Assembly: GCA_934376945.1 (NCBI GenBank)
Contig: CAKRPI010000059.1
Coordinates: forward strand, 1-13,885
Source: an uncultured Lachnospiraceae bacterium
GTDB taxonomy: Bacteria > Bacillota > Clostridia > Lachnospirales > Lachnospiraceae
Reading direction: 5' to 3'
Length of the DNA stretch: 13,885 nt
Below are positions 7,589 to 13,885 of the stretch, piece after piece (within the stretch, counting starts at the first letter, position 1; the number at the start of each line of letters is the position of its first letter). The translations under genes and the position numbers were made by a program. The notes beneath the pieces were generated by a model that did not search any database, had not been told where the DNA came from, and worked only from the letters and a program-made list of their open reading frames with translations.

Positions 7589-7945
7589 ATGGAGAGAATA
7601 GAAAACTGTACGGAAGAGCTTATAAAAGCAATTCAGACGAGCAGTGAGTACCGGGAGTTCTGCCAGATCCGGGATGAGGTGGCAGAAAATCCGGAAAAAC
7701 GAGAAAGGATCAATCACTTCCGTCGTCACATTTTCGAAGTGCAGAATACAAAAGAGTCCGTTGACATGTATGCGGAAATGGAGCGGCTTTGCAGGGATTA
7801 TGAAGAATTTCGGCGTGATCCGCAGGTGGATGCATTTTTGCGCAGCGAACTGAGAGTCTGCAGGATTTTACAGAAAATTACGCTTAGAATCGCTCAGAGC
7901 GTAGAGCTTGATACGCAGGAAGTGACAAAAGGATTGAACCTGTAA
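7589..7945 (+). CDS. YlbF/YmcA-family protein
   Basis: A predicted all-helical cytosolic protein of 118 residues of the Com_YlbF family. The visible signature is the helix pair around SSEYREFCQIRDEVAENPE and the second half YEEFRRDPQVDAFLRSELRVCRILQ, which resembles the family's closing helix. In Bacillus subtilis YlbF and YmcA form a complex with YaaT that works with RNase Y in mRNA maturation and affects competence, sporulation and biofilm formation. The gene begins 4 bases after the RNase J stop, so the two are almost certainly co-translated; the ribosome binding site is weak, consistent with coupling. Which paralogue it represents cannot be decided. A role in RNA processing with RNase J is an inference from adjacency. 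Confidence 0.88.
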   Translation: MERIENCTEELIKAIQTSSEYREFCQIRDEVAENPEKRERINHFRRHIFEVQNTKESVDMYAEMERLCRDYEEFRRDPQVDAFLRSELRVCRILQKITLRIAQSVELDTQEVTKGLNL

Positions 7946-7986
7946 GAAAGCAAAACGGTGACAGATAGGCCGGAAGCTATGTAATT

Positions 7987-8068
7987 ATGTAAATGATGGC
8001 AGGATTGTAGAAGTACGAAGTATGGAACAATCCGTAAGGCATCTTTTGACCTTGCCATCATGTAAATG
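7987..8068 (+). repeat. Structured intergenic element flanked by 9-bp direct repeats
   Basis: Between ylbF and trmR lies a compact dyad. ATGATGGCA (7993-8001) pairs perfectly with TGCCATCAT (8053-8061). Inside it GGATTGT (8002-8008) pairs with ACAATCC (8027-8033), capped by an 18-base loop that can form a TAC-GAA-GTA mini-stem. A 19-base strand (8034-8052) links the two stems on the 3' side. The word ATGTAAATG occurs at both edges (7987-7995 and 8060-8068). No T run follows, so it is not a simple terminator. It could be a structured leader RNA for trmR, a processing site, or a tiny insertion with target duplication. I cannot match it to a known riboswitch class. Confidence 0.55.
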
Positions 8069-8100
8069 GGAGTACAGAAAAAGGAACGGAAAGAAGAACT

Positions 8101-8766
8101 ATGATCGTACAGGAACGTATGGCAGTTTATATCAATTCGCTGGATACCGGAAATGGTCCGTTTCTGGAGGCACTTGAACGTCAGGCGCTTCTTGATGAAG
8201 TACCAATCATCCGACAGGATATGCAGAGCTTTTTAAAGGTGCTGCTGGCGATACATCAGCCGAAGAAAATTCTGGAGGTCGGAACGGCGGTTGGATTTTC
8301 GGCTCTTTTAATGGCGGATCATACTTCAGAGGAGTGCCATATTACGACAATTGAGAAGTATGAAAAAAGGATTCCGGTGGCAAAGGAGAATTTTAAAAAA
8401 GCAGGTCGGGAAGAACGTATTACGCTGCTGGAAGGTGATGCGCTTGAGATCATGGCGGGATTAAACGAATCGTATGATATGATTTTTATGGATGCGGCAA
8501 AGGGGCAGTACATTCATTTTCTGCCGGATGCACTTCGGCTTCTGCGTACAGGCGGTGTTCTGATTTCAGACAATGTACTGCAGGACGGAGATATTATTGA
8601 GTCGCATTATGCTGTGGAGCGCAGGAACCGGACGATTTATAAACGGATGCGGGAATATTTGTACGTATTAAAGCATACAGATGGTCTGCAGACATCAATC
8701 GTACCGGTCGGGGACGGAGCGGCGGTGACGGTGAAACAGAAGGATACTATTATACTTCACCTATAA
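8101..8766 (+). CDS. trmR: tRNA 5-hydroxyuridine methyltransferase TrmR (O-methyltransferase)
   Basis: A class I SAM-dependent O-methyltransferase of 221 residues of the metal-dependent COMT-like family. Motif I is ILEVGTAVGFSA (E59, G61-G65); the SAM ribose acidic residue follows in TTIEKYEKR; D131 in MDAAKGQY and D157-N158 in ISDNVLQDG fit the metal ligands. In Bacillus subtilis the equivalent YrrM (TrmR) methylates 5-hydroxyuridine at tRNA position 34 to 5-methoxyuridine, the substrate being made by the U32-family proteins encoded next to it. Here a U32-family gene follows directly, which is the main argument for TrmR over a catechol or caffeoyl-CoA-type enzyme. GGAAAG (8088-8093) lies 7 bases before the ATG. 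Specificity is inferred from context. Confidence 0.88.
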   Translation: MIVQERMAVYINSLDTGNGPFLEALERQALLDEVPIIRQDMQSFLKVLLAIHQPKKILEVGTAVGFSALLMADHTSEECHITTIEKYEKRIPVAKENFKKAGREERITLLEGDALEIMAGLNESYDMIFMDAAKGQYIHFLPDALRLLRTGGVLISDNVLQDGDIIESHYAVERRNRTIYKRMREYLYVLKHTDGLQTSIVPVGDGAAVTVKQKDTIILHL

Positions 8767-8859
8767 AATACTGCATTCGATCGATTTGCATTGTTTTGCG
8801 GAAGAAATAGAGACAGATTGAACGGATCTGTTTTATGGAAAAGAAACGGAGAGAGGAAC

Positions 8860-10083
8860 ATGAGACATCCGGAATTACTGATCCCGGCTAGTAGCCTGGA
8901 GGTATTGAAAACGGCCGTTATATTCGGTGCAGATGCCGTTTATATTGGCGGGGAAGCATTCGGGCTGCGTGCAAAGGCCAAGAATTTTTCAATGGAAGAA
9001 ATGGCAGAGGGTATTGCATTTGCGCACGAGCATGGAGTCAGAGTTTATGTGACGGCCAATATTCTGGCACACAATTACGATCTTGCCGGTGTTGAGGAAT
9101 ACTTTAAAGAACTGAAGAAAATCGGACCGGATGCGCTGATCATCGCAGATCCGGGTGTATTTCAGATTGCAAAACGTATATGCCCGGAAATTGAGCGCCA
9201 TATCAGCACGCAGGCAAACAATACAAATTATGAGACGTATCGTTTCTGGTATGAGCTTGGTGCAAAGCGGGTGGTATCCGCCAGAGAGCTGTCTATGCGG
9301 GAAATCAAAACGATTCGGGAGCATATTCCGGATGACCTTGAGATTGAGACGTTCGTACATGGTGCCATGTGTATTTCCTATTCCGGAAGATGTCTTCTGA
9401 GTAATTATTTTACAGGAAGAGATGCAAATCATGGGGCATGTACGCATCCGTGCAGATGGAAGTATGCGGTTGTCGAGGAGACAAGGCCGGGAGAGTATCT
9501 TCCAGTGGAGGAAAATGAGCGCGGCACATACATTTTCAATTCGAAGGATCTGTGCATGATCGAGCACATCCCGGATCTGATTGATGCAGGAATTGACAGC
9601 CTGAAGGTAGAGGGCAGAATGAAGACGGCACTGTATGTGGCAACGGTAGCCCGTACGTATCGGAAGGCACTGGATGATTATGCGGAAGATCCAAAGCTGT
9701 ATGAAAAAAATATGGACTGGTATCTGGATCAGATTTCCAACTGTACGTATCGCCAGTTTACAACCGGTTTCTTTTACGGAAAACCGGATCATGAGGCTCA
9801 GATTTATGACAGCAATACGTATGTAAAAGAGTATACGTATCTTGGGATCATAGGTGATGTGGCGCCGGACGGACGGATCCATATCGAACAGAGAAATAAG
9901 TTTGTGGTTGGGGAGCAGATTGAAATTATGAAACCGGATGGCGCGAATATTGAGGCGAAGGTGCTCTCAATCCGCAATGATGACGGAGAGGAAATGGAAA
10001 GTGCGCCACATTCAAAGCAGTCTCTGTGGGTACTGCTTGACCAGCCGGGGGCGCAGTATGATCTGCTTCGCAGAAAAGAGTAA
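8860..10083 (+). CDS. trhP: U32-family tRNA hydroxylation protein TrhP
   Basis: A protein of 407 residues of the peptidase U32 family (YegQ/YrrO group). These proteins are now linked to hydroxylation of tRNA uridine 34 with prephenate as hydroxyl source, rather than to proteolysis. The N-terminal TIM-barrel-like part begins PELLIPASSLEVLKTAV and continues with GADAVYIGG. Four conserved cysteines, C171, C178, C194 and C198 (GAMCISYSGRC and GACTHPCRW), suggest an Fe-S cluster. A C-terminal beta-rich domain ends the protein. I chose ATG 8860 because GGAGAG (8848-8853) is 6 bases ahead and the family starts with this sequence; an in-frame ATG at 8791 adds 23 unrelated residues. Bacillus subtilis has two genes here (yrrN, yrrO); only the YrrO-length one is present. 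With trmR it would complete mo5U34 synthesis. Confidence 0.9.
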   Translation: MRHPELLIPASSLEVLKTAVIFGADAVYIGGEAFGLRAKAKNFSMEEMAEGIAFAHEHGVRVYVTANILAHNYDLAGVEEYFKELKKIGPDALIIADPGVFQIAKRICPEIERHISTQANNTNYETYRFWYELGAKRVVSARELSMREIKTIREHIPDDLEIETFVHGAMCISYSGRCLLSNYFTGRDANHGACTHPCRWKYAVVEETRPGEYLPVEENERGTYIFNSKDLCMIEHIPDLIDAGIDSLKVEGRMKTALYVATVARTYRKALDDYAEDPKLYEKNMDWYLDQISNCTYRQFTTGFFYGKPDHEAQIYDSNTYVKEYTYLGIIGDVAPDGRIHIEQRNKFVVGEQIEIMKPDGANIEAKVLSIRNDDGEEMESAPHSKQSLWVLLDQPGAQYDLLRRKE

Positions 10084-10144
10084 AAGAAATAAAAAAAGGA
10101 AATTGGACACAAAAAATAGAAAAAACTCTGATTTTGGACAAAAA

Positions 10145-10177
10145 AAGCGGGATTTTGTACAATTAATCCCGTTTTTT
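10145..10177 (+). terminator. Terminator of the trmR-trhP unit
   Basis: CGGGATT (10148-10154) pairs with AATCCCG (10165-10171), with a TTGTACAA core in the loop, followed by TTTTTT (10172-10177). The upstream side is a run of A, so it could also stop minus-strand transcription. It separates trhP from the MATE promoter. Confidence 0.88.
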
Positions 10178-10182
10178 GTATA

Positions 10183-10211
10183 TTGTTCCGACTTGTGACG
10201 GGTGCTATACT
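10183..10211 (+). promoter_or_regulatory. Extended -10 promoter of the MATE-araC operon
   Basis: TTGTTC (10183-10188) and TATACT (10206-10211) are 17 bases apart, and TG at 10203-10204 precedes the -10 by one base, giving the extended TGnTATACT form. The predicted start is near 10218. The start region overlaps a perfect 10-bp palindrome (10210-10219) and a repeated TGCAAAG word (10213-10219, 10235-10241). Confidence 0.75.
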
Positions 10212-10252
10212 TTGCAAAGATAATTATATGGAAGTGCAAAGGAGGCAGCAAA

Positions 10253-11683
10253 GTGGAAAATCATAAAGAAAATACAGGCAAAAAGAAAGAGGTCCAAAAG
10301 AAAACACACGTAAAAAAAACGCGTATTCAGAACATGACAGAAGGAAAACCGATTTCTCTGATCATAGCATTTGCGATTCCGCTGATGCTTGGAAATGTGT
10401 TTCAGCAGCTGTATTCTGTTGTAGACAGTATGGTTGTTGGAAAATTTTTGGGTGTTGATGCGCTGGCAGCTCTTGGAGCAACCAACTGGCCAAACTGGGT
10501 GATACTGGGCTTTCTGCAAGGGCTGACGCAGGGATTTTCCATTGTTATGTCGCAGGCATTCGGTGCGCAGAATGGAAAACGACTCAGGAAAGCTGTTGGA
10601 AATTCAATGGTGCTTTCCGGGATCAGTGCAGTGGTGCTTTTTGTAATTGGACAGGTATTTGCAAGATCTATGCTGGGTCTTTTAAATACACCGGAAGAAA
10701 TTGTACAGTACAGTATGGTTTATCTGAGAATTTCTTTTATCGGAATTCCGGTAATTACTGGTTATAACCTGCTGGCAGCGATCCTGCGTGCGCTCGGGGA
10801 CGGGCAGACGCCGCTGCGTGCTATGGCGGTAGCTTCTATTGTCAATGTTGTCTTGGACCTTGTGTTTGTGACGGTATTTGGCTGGGGAATTGCTGGTGCA
10901 GCGGCTGCTACGGTGACGGCGCAGCTGTGTTCCTGCATTTTATGTTTCGTACGGGTAAAAAGGATTGAGATTCTCGCACTTGACCGGACTGATTTTAAGC
11001 TGGATGCATCGCTTGCAAAAGGGATGTATGTACTTAGCATGCCGATGGCATTACAGAACCTTCTGATCGCAGGCGGAGGAATGATCGTGCAGAGCGTTGT
11101 AAATCGGTATGGAATGATTTTTATTGCAGGATTTACAGCAGGAAGCAAGCTGCACGGCGTTCTGGAGATTGCCACCTCATCGTATGGCTTTGCAATGACA
11201 ACGTATGTGGGACAGAACCTTGGGGCAGGACGAATGGATCGGATTCATAAAGGAGTACGCTCTGCGCTTTTGGCTGCTGTAGCGACTTCGGCAGTAATTT
11301 CCGGAACCATGCTGCTGCTTGGCAGACCAATTCTCGGAGGGTTTGTCTCCGGTACACAGCAGGAGATTACAGAGACAATTTCTGTTGCATATCGGTATCT
11401 TGCTATTATGTGTGTGTGTCTCCCGGTGCTTTACGTGCTGTACATAATCCGATCTTCTTTGCAGGGCATGGGAAATACGGTATGGCCGATGATTTCCGGA
11501 ATCGGTGAACTGATCATGCGTACTTCTGCGGCGCTTCTGCTTCCGGCTGTCGTTGGAGAGACTGGTGTGTTCCTGGCAGAAGTGCTTGCCTGGTTTGGAG
11601 CAGATGTGATTCTGATTTCCAGCTATATTGTTACGGTAAGAAAGACAGAAGAAAAATTAAAATTAAAAAAGGCAGAGAATTAA
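10253..11683 (+). CDS. MATE-family multidrug/Na+(H+) efflux transporter
   Basis: A polytopic inner-membrane transporter of 476 residues, typical MATE length, with about twelve hydrophobic segments in two similar halves. The first half opens with PISLIIAFAIPLMLGNVFQQ and continues with the family's LYSVVDSMVVGKFLG and ALGATNW. The second half repeats the pattern from about residue 260 (SMPMALQNLLIAGGGM). MATE proteins export cationic drugs and metabolites using an ion gradient; the substrate here is unknown. I chose GTG 10253 because AGGAGG (10240-10245) lies exactly 7 bases ahead. This leaves an unusually basic 27-residue N-terminal tail (several KK pairs); the first in-frame ATG (10334) lacks a ribosome binding site. 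The araC-type gene starts 3 bases after the stop, so the regulator probably controls this pump or responds to its substrate. Confidence 0.94.
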   Translation: MENHKENTGKKKEVQKKTHVKKTRIQNMTEGKPISLIIAFAIPLMLGNVFQQLYSVVDSMVVGKFLGVDALAALGATNWPNWVILGFLQGLTQGFSIVMSQAFGAQNGKRLRKAVGNSMVLSGISAVVLFVIGQVFARSMLGLLNTPEEIVQYSMVYLRISFIGIPVITGYNLLAAILRALGDGQTPLRAMAVASIVNVVLDLVFVTVFGWGIAGAAAATVTAQLCSCILCFVRVKRIEILALDRTDFKLDASLAKGMYVLSMPMALQNLLIAGGGMIVQSVVNRYGMIFIAGFTAGSKLHGVLEIATSSYGFAMTTYVGQNLGAGRMDRIHKGVRSALLAAVATSAVISGTMLLLGRPILGGFVSGTQQEITETISVAYRYLAIMCVCLPVLYVLYIIRSSLQGMGNTVWPMISGIGELIMRTSAALLLPAVVGETGVFLAEVLAWFGADVILISSYIVTVRKTEEKLKLKKAEN

Positions 11684-11686
11684 TAT

Positions 11687-12562
11687 ATGAAAAACGATCT
11701 GGAGGAAAAGCGGGTGCATGGCTCCCTGCTTTTCCCGTTTCAATATTATACGGCAGAACAGGGCAGACTTGGAAGACCGGAAATTTTTGTTCCGTATCAC
11801 TGGCACGATGATGTAGAGATTCTGAGAGTAGAAAAGGGAAAATTGCAGATTTTGGTGGATGGAAGAGAGTTGACAGGAGAGAGGGATGATATTTTTTTCT
11901 TTAATTCGGGTCAGATCCACCAGATACAGGCAGATGGCTATGAGAATGATTATTATTCGTTTGTTTTTTCCATGAAAAGCCTGAATTTTCGGGAAAATGA
12001 TTATACGCAGACAACGATTCTGGATCCGATCGGTGATCAGAGATGGTTTCCTCAGAAAATAGGAAGAAATGAAAGAGGGCATGGTGAGCTATTGCAGCTG
12101 CTGGAAGAACTGCGCAGACTGTGGAGGGATCAGCCTATGGCCTATCAGCTGCTGATTAAGGCGGAGCTTTATCGGATGCTTGCACTTTTGGAGCAGAATC
12201 AGCAGTTTGTGGTACGGTCTCAGCTGCAAAGAGAGCATTCTACGACTGCACTGCGCTTAAAGGAAGTACTTCGGTACGTTGCAGAGCATTATCAGGAACA
12301 TATTTCGCTGGAACAGGCGGCAGAGATCATTCATATGTCACCGAAGTATTTTTCGAATTATTTCTCAGAAACATTTCATGTGAGCTTTGTACAGTACCTC
12401 AATCGTTATCGGATCGAGCAGGCGTGTATTTTGCTGCAGACGACGCCCCTTTCGGTAATGGAAGTTGGGTTTCAGGTGGGATATGGAAATTTCAGTTACT
12501 TTATCCGCAGATTCCGTGAATTTTATGGATGTACGCCGACTGATTACCGGAAGAAATTATAA
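11687..12562 (+). CDS. AraC-family transcriptional regulator with N-terminal cupin
   Basis: A DNA-binding protein of 291 residues. The N-terminal sensor is a cupin: PYHWHDDVEILRVEKG (H38, H40, E44) and FFNSGQIHQI (H78) match the ligand- or metal-binding positions of AraC-type cupins. Residues about 191-291 form the two helix-turn-helix AraC domain: LEQAAEIIHMSPKYFSNYF is the first and VMEVGFQVGYGNFSYFIRRF the second, ending in the family's CTPTDYRKK. The gene begins 3 bases after the MATE stop with a weak ribosome binding site, so translation is likely coupled and the regulator is co-transcribed with the pump. Control of its own operon is plausible given the repeated word at the promoter. Control of the convergent glycosidase gene is also possible. 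The effector is unknown; such cupins often bind sugars. Confidence 0.92.
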   Translation: MKNDLEEKRVHGSLLFPFQYYTAEQGRLGRPEIFVPYHWHDDVEILRVEKGKLQILVDGRELTGERDDIFFFNSGQIHQIQADGYENDYYSFVFSMKSLNFRENDYTQTTILDPIGDQRWFPQKIGRNERGHGELLQLLEELRRLWRDQPMAYQLLIKAELYRMLALLEQNQQFVVRSQLQREHSTTALRLKEVLRYVAEHYQEHISLEQAAEIIHMSPKYFSNYFSETFHVSFVQYLNRYRIEQACILLQTTPLSVMEVGFQVGYGNFSYFIRRFREFYGCTPTDYRKKL

Positions 12563-12565
12563 AAA

Positions 12566-12614
12566 CCAATAAAAGATAAAAACCAATAAAAGATAAAACA
12601 AATAAAAGATAAAA
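12566..12614. repeat. Three tandem copies of an A-rich 17-bp unit
   Basis: Starting 3 bases after the araC stop, the unit CCAATAAAAGATAAAAA occurs at 12566-12582, again at 12583-12598 with one A fewer, and a third time from 12599 with the second C changed to A. The array runs straight into the terminator stem. It is non-coding on either strand. The near-identity of the copies suggests recent slippage duplication. Confidence 0.85.
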
Positions 12615-12653
12615 ACTCTGTGAGACCAGGTTCTGGATCTTCACAGAGTTTTT
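12611..12653. terminator. Bidirectional terminator between araC and the GH13 gene
   Basis: A perfect 13-bp stem, AAAAACTCTGTGA (12611-12623) with TCACAGAGTTTTT (12641-12653), is extended by CCAG (12626-12629)/CTGG (12633-12636) with a bulged A. Because the stem is A-rich on one side and T-rich on the other, it provides a T run after a GC stem in both directions, ending araC on the plus strand and the glycosidase gene on the minus strand. Confidence 0.92.
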
Positions 12654-12704
12654 GTATGACATAGAAGATGAATTTTCTATGCCATACAAACGAGAACTTA
12701 CTCG
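12651..12704. repeat. Two further hairpins next to the shared terminator
   Basis: A 16-bp inverted repeat with one mismatch (12651-12666 with 12675-12690, arm core CATAGAA/TTCTATG) has an 8-base loop and its first bases overlap the terminator's T run. A small hairpin, CGAG (12691-12694)/CTCG (12701-12704), follows. Both lie in the 3' untranslated part of the minus-strand glycosidase gene. Neither has a proper T run, so they may stabilise the transcript end or be remnants of other terminators. Confidence 0.7.
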
Positions 12705-12716
12705 CTTTATACAGGA

Positions 12717-13885
12717 TTAATTCTCCCTGCGGCAGATGGTAAAGCTGCAGGATGGAACGGTAAGAACACCATTTTCCCATTTTGCCGCCTGACCATAGGA
12801 GAAAAGTACTTCACCAGGGCAGGCCTCAAGCGGGCAGTCAGACTCTTTTGTCGAAGGATTCAAAATGATGGTAAGTGTTTCTGTCTCATGCAGTCTTTCG
12901 TAAACAAACGGGAAAGCATGCGGCTTCGCATACAGGAAGCGAATATCACTGCCGGAGAGAAGAGCCGGATGCTCGCTGCGAAGATGGATCAGGCTTTTTA
13001 CCATATTCAAAAGAGAATCAGGATCAGTGAGCTGCTTTTCTACGGTTGGCCGTTCTGCATCCGGGTCGATCGGAAGATAGAGATTTGCCGGAGCGGCGCT
13101 GGAAAAGCCTGCATTCGCGCTGTGATCCCACTGCATTGGTGTACGGGAGCCGGTACGGTCATAGCCGCCTTCTTTAGATGGCATTCCGTCCATATAACGC
13201 ATACCGATTTCATCACCATAATAAATAAACGGGCAGCCGGGCATGGTCAGAAGGAAAGCGAAAGCAATCTTCATATCTTCTTCATCAAGCAGATGGCGCA
13301 TTCGTTTCATATCATGGTTACTTGATGGAATGCAGCAAAGACCCTTTCCGTTCGTGCGATTGTAATGCTCCAGATACGTTTTGACAAATTCACTGATATC
13401 TCCGTCTCCTTTTTTTGAGAAATACGGAGTTTCGCGGAAGAGGTCCATATAATGAGTCGGACCGTTGTGAAGAAGGAAATCCATGTGAAATCCGGCTTCC
13501 AGAGCTTCCTTTGGATCACCCCATTCAGAAACGAGAGCTGCCTCCGGGTATTTTTCATCAAGAAATGCACGGACTTTCTGCCATAAAAGCTTTGTATAAT
13601 GATGGTCCGGATCCGCTTTTACGAGACTGGCAGCCATATCGACACGGAAACCGTCACAGCCCAGATCAAGCCAGAAAGACATGATATCCTGCAGGATCAG
13701 GCGGCCTTTCTGGGCTTCTTCTGAATCAGCAGAAAACTGCCATGGAGCAGTTACGGTGCCGAATCCGTAATTAAGAGCCGGCTGAGTGGAAAAGCAGTTG
13801 ACCGCTACGGCAGAGGCACGGTCAGAGATACCGAAAAGCCAGTTGTTGATGCCTGGAATCTTTTCCTTTGCCCACATCATATCAT
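12717..13885 (-). CDS. GH13 alpha-glucosidase/alpha-amylase-family enzyme, 5' part outside the window
   Basis: The C-terminal 389 residues or so of a glycoside hydrolase family 13 enzyme; the frame stays open through the right edge, so the start and conserved region I are missing. Visible are region II GFRVDMA with the nucleophile aspartate (codon 13638-13640), region III VSEWGDP with the acid/base glutamate (13524-13526), and region IV SSNHD with the transition-state aspartate (13311-13313). FIYYGDEIGM and RTPMQWD, typical of oligo-1,6-glucosidase and alpha-glucosidase types, follow. The last 90 or so residues form the small beta domain. No signal peptide can be judged. The substrate is probably an alpha-linked malto- or isomalto-oligosaccharide, but trehalose- or sucrose-type specificity cannot be excluded. 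It is convergent with araC and shares its terminator. Confidence 0.93.
   Translation of the reverse strand, partial: DMMWAKEKIPGINNWLFGISDRASAVAVNCFSTQPALNYGFGTVTAPWQFSADSEEAQKGRLILQDIMSFWLDLGCDGFRVDMAASLVKADPDHHYTKLLWQKVRAFLDEKYPEAALVSEWGDPKEALEAGFHMDFLLHNGPTHYMDLFRETPYFSKKGDGDISEFVKTYLEHYNRTNGKGLCCIPSSNHDMKRMRHLLDEEDMKIAFAFLLTMPGCPFIYYGDEIGMRYMDGMPSKEGGYDRTGSRTPMQWDHSANAGFSSAAPANLYLPIDPDAERPTVEKQLTDPDSLLNMVKSLIHLRSEHPALLSGSDIRFLYAKPHAFPFVYERLHETETLTIILNPSTKESDCPLEACPGEVLFSYGQAAKWENGVLTVPSCSFTICRREN

Noticed and set aside
8046..8074. Possible promoter for trmR starting at TTGACC
   Set aside because: The base string at the correct spacing (GGAGTA) is not a credible -10 box; no other convincing promoter was found in this gap.
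8989..9882. Minus-strand open frame of about 297 codons opposite trhP
   Set aside because: It is a shadow of a conserved gene; no family motif and no ribosome binding site is visible.
12888..13684. Plus-strand open frames opposite the GH13 gene
   Set aside because: The minus-strand frame has GH13 regions II, III and IV; the plus-strand frames have none and are shadows.
1..13885. CRISPR arrays, insertion-sequence ends, tRNA or rRNA genes and known defence modules
   Set aside because: No regularly spaced repeats of suitable length, no transposase or integrase gene, no cloverleaf-like sequence and no nuclease/helicase defence pair could be seen on either strand.

Overview
The window looks like chromosomal DNA of a Clostridia member of the Bacillota, most likely Lachnospiraceae. 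This rests on the gene set (IreB, YrzB-type DUF1292, RNase J, YlbF, an HPr-like protein without its histidine), strong AGGAGG-type ribosome binding sites, A/T-rich spacers and moderate GC. It is an inference from gene content; no rRNA or other species marker is present. I recognise a function or family for all 14 genes. I see no CRISPR array, prophage, defence locus, tRNA, rRNA or intact mobile element.

Layout. Positions 1-120 hold no gene I can support. A long hairpin terminator (121-179) and a clear promoter (194-222) precede a cysteine desulfurase and thiI, which together form a sulfur-transfer pair for tRNA 4-thiouridine. A short minus-strand gene for an HPr-like protein, with its own promoter and terminator, converges on thiI and diverges from mtaB (tRNA ms2t6A methylthiotransferase). 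A second clear promoter (4640-4668) starts ireB-ruvX-DUF1292, a tightly packed block that overlaps at its junctions. RNase J and a YlbF-family protein follow, then trmR and trhP, which make the wobble modification 5-methoxyuridine. A bidirectional-looking terminator (10145-10177) ends that stretch. An extended -10 promoter drives a MATE efflux gene and an AraC-type regulator. A perfect-stem terminator (12611-12653) is shared with a convergent GH13 alpha-glucosidase-type gene on the minus strand, whose 5' end lies beyond the right edge.

How the genes fit together. Five of the fourteen genes act directly in, or supply sulfur for, tRNA modification: desulfurase and ThiI (s4U8), MtaB (ms2t6A37), TrhP and TrmR (mo5U34). 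ireB-ruvX-yrzB and trmR-trhP correspond to the Bacillus subtilis yrzL-yrrK-yrzB...yrrMNO neighbourhood, but here RNase J and YlbF, both RNA-decay factors, lie where yrrL (mltG) would be expected. The MATE/AraC pair and the glycosidase look like accessory functions of a gut-type anaerobe.

The least explained items are a roughly 69-nt structured intergenic element flanked by 9-bp direct repeats ahead of trmR (7987-8068), the HPr-like protein lacking the phospho-histidine, a possible 22-bp-spaced operator at the MATE promoter, and a repeat-plus-hairpin cluster between araC and the glycosidase. None of these amounts to a demonstrated new system.
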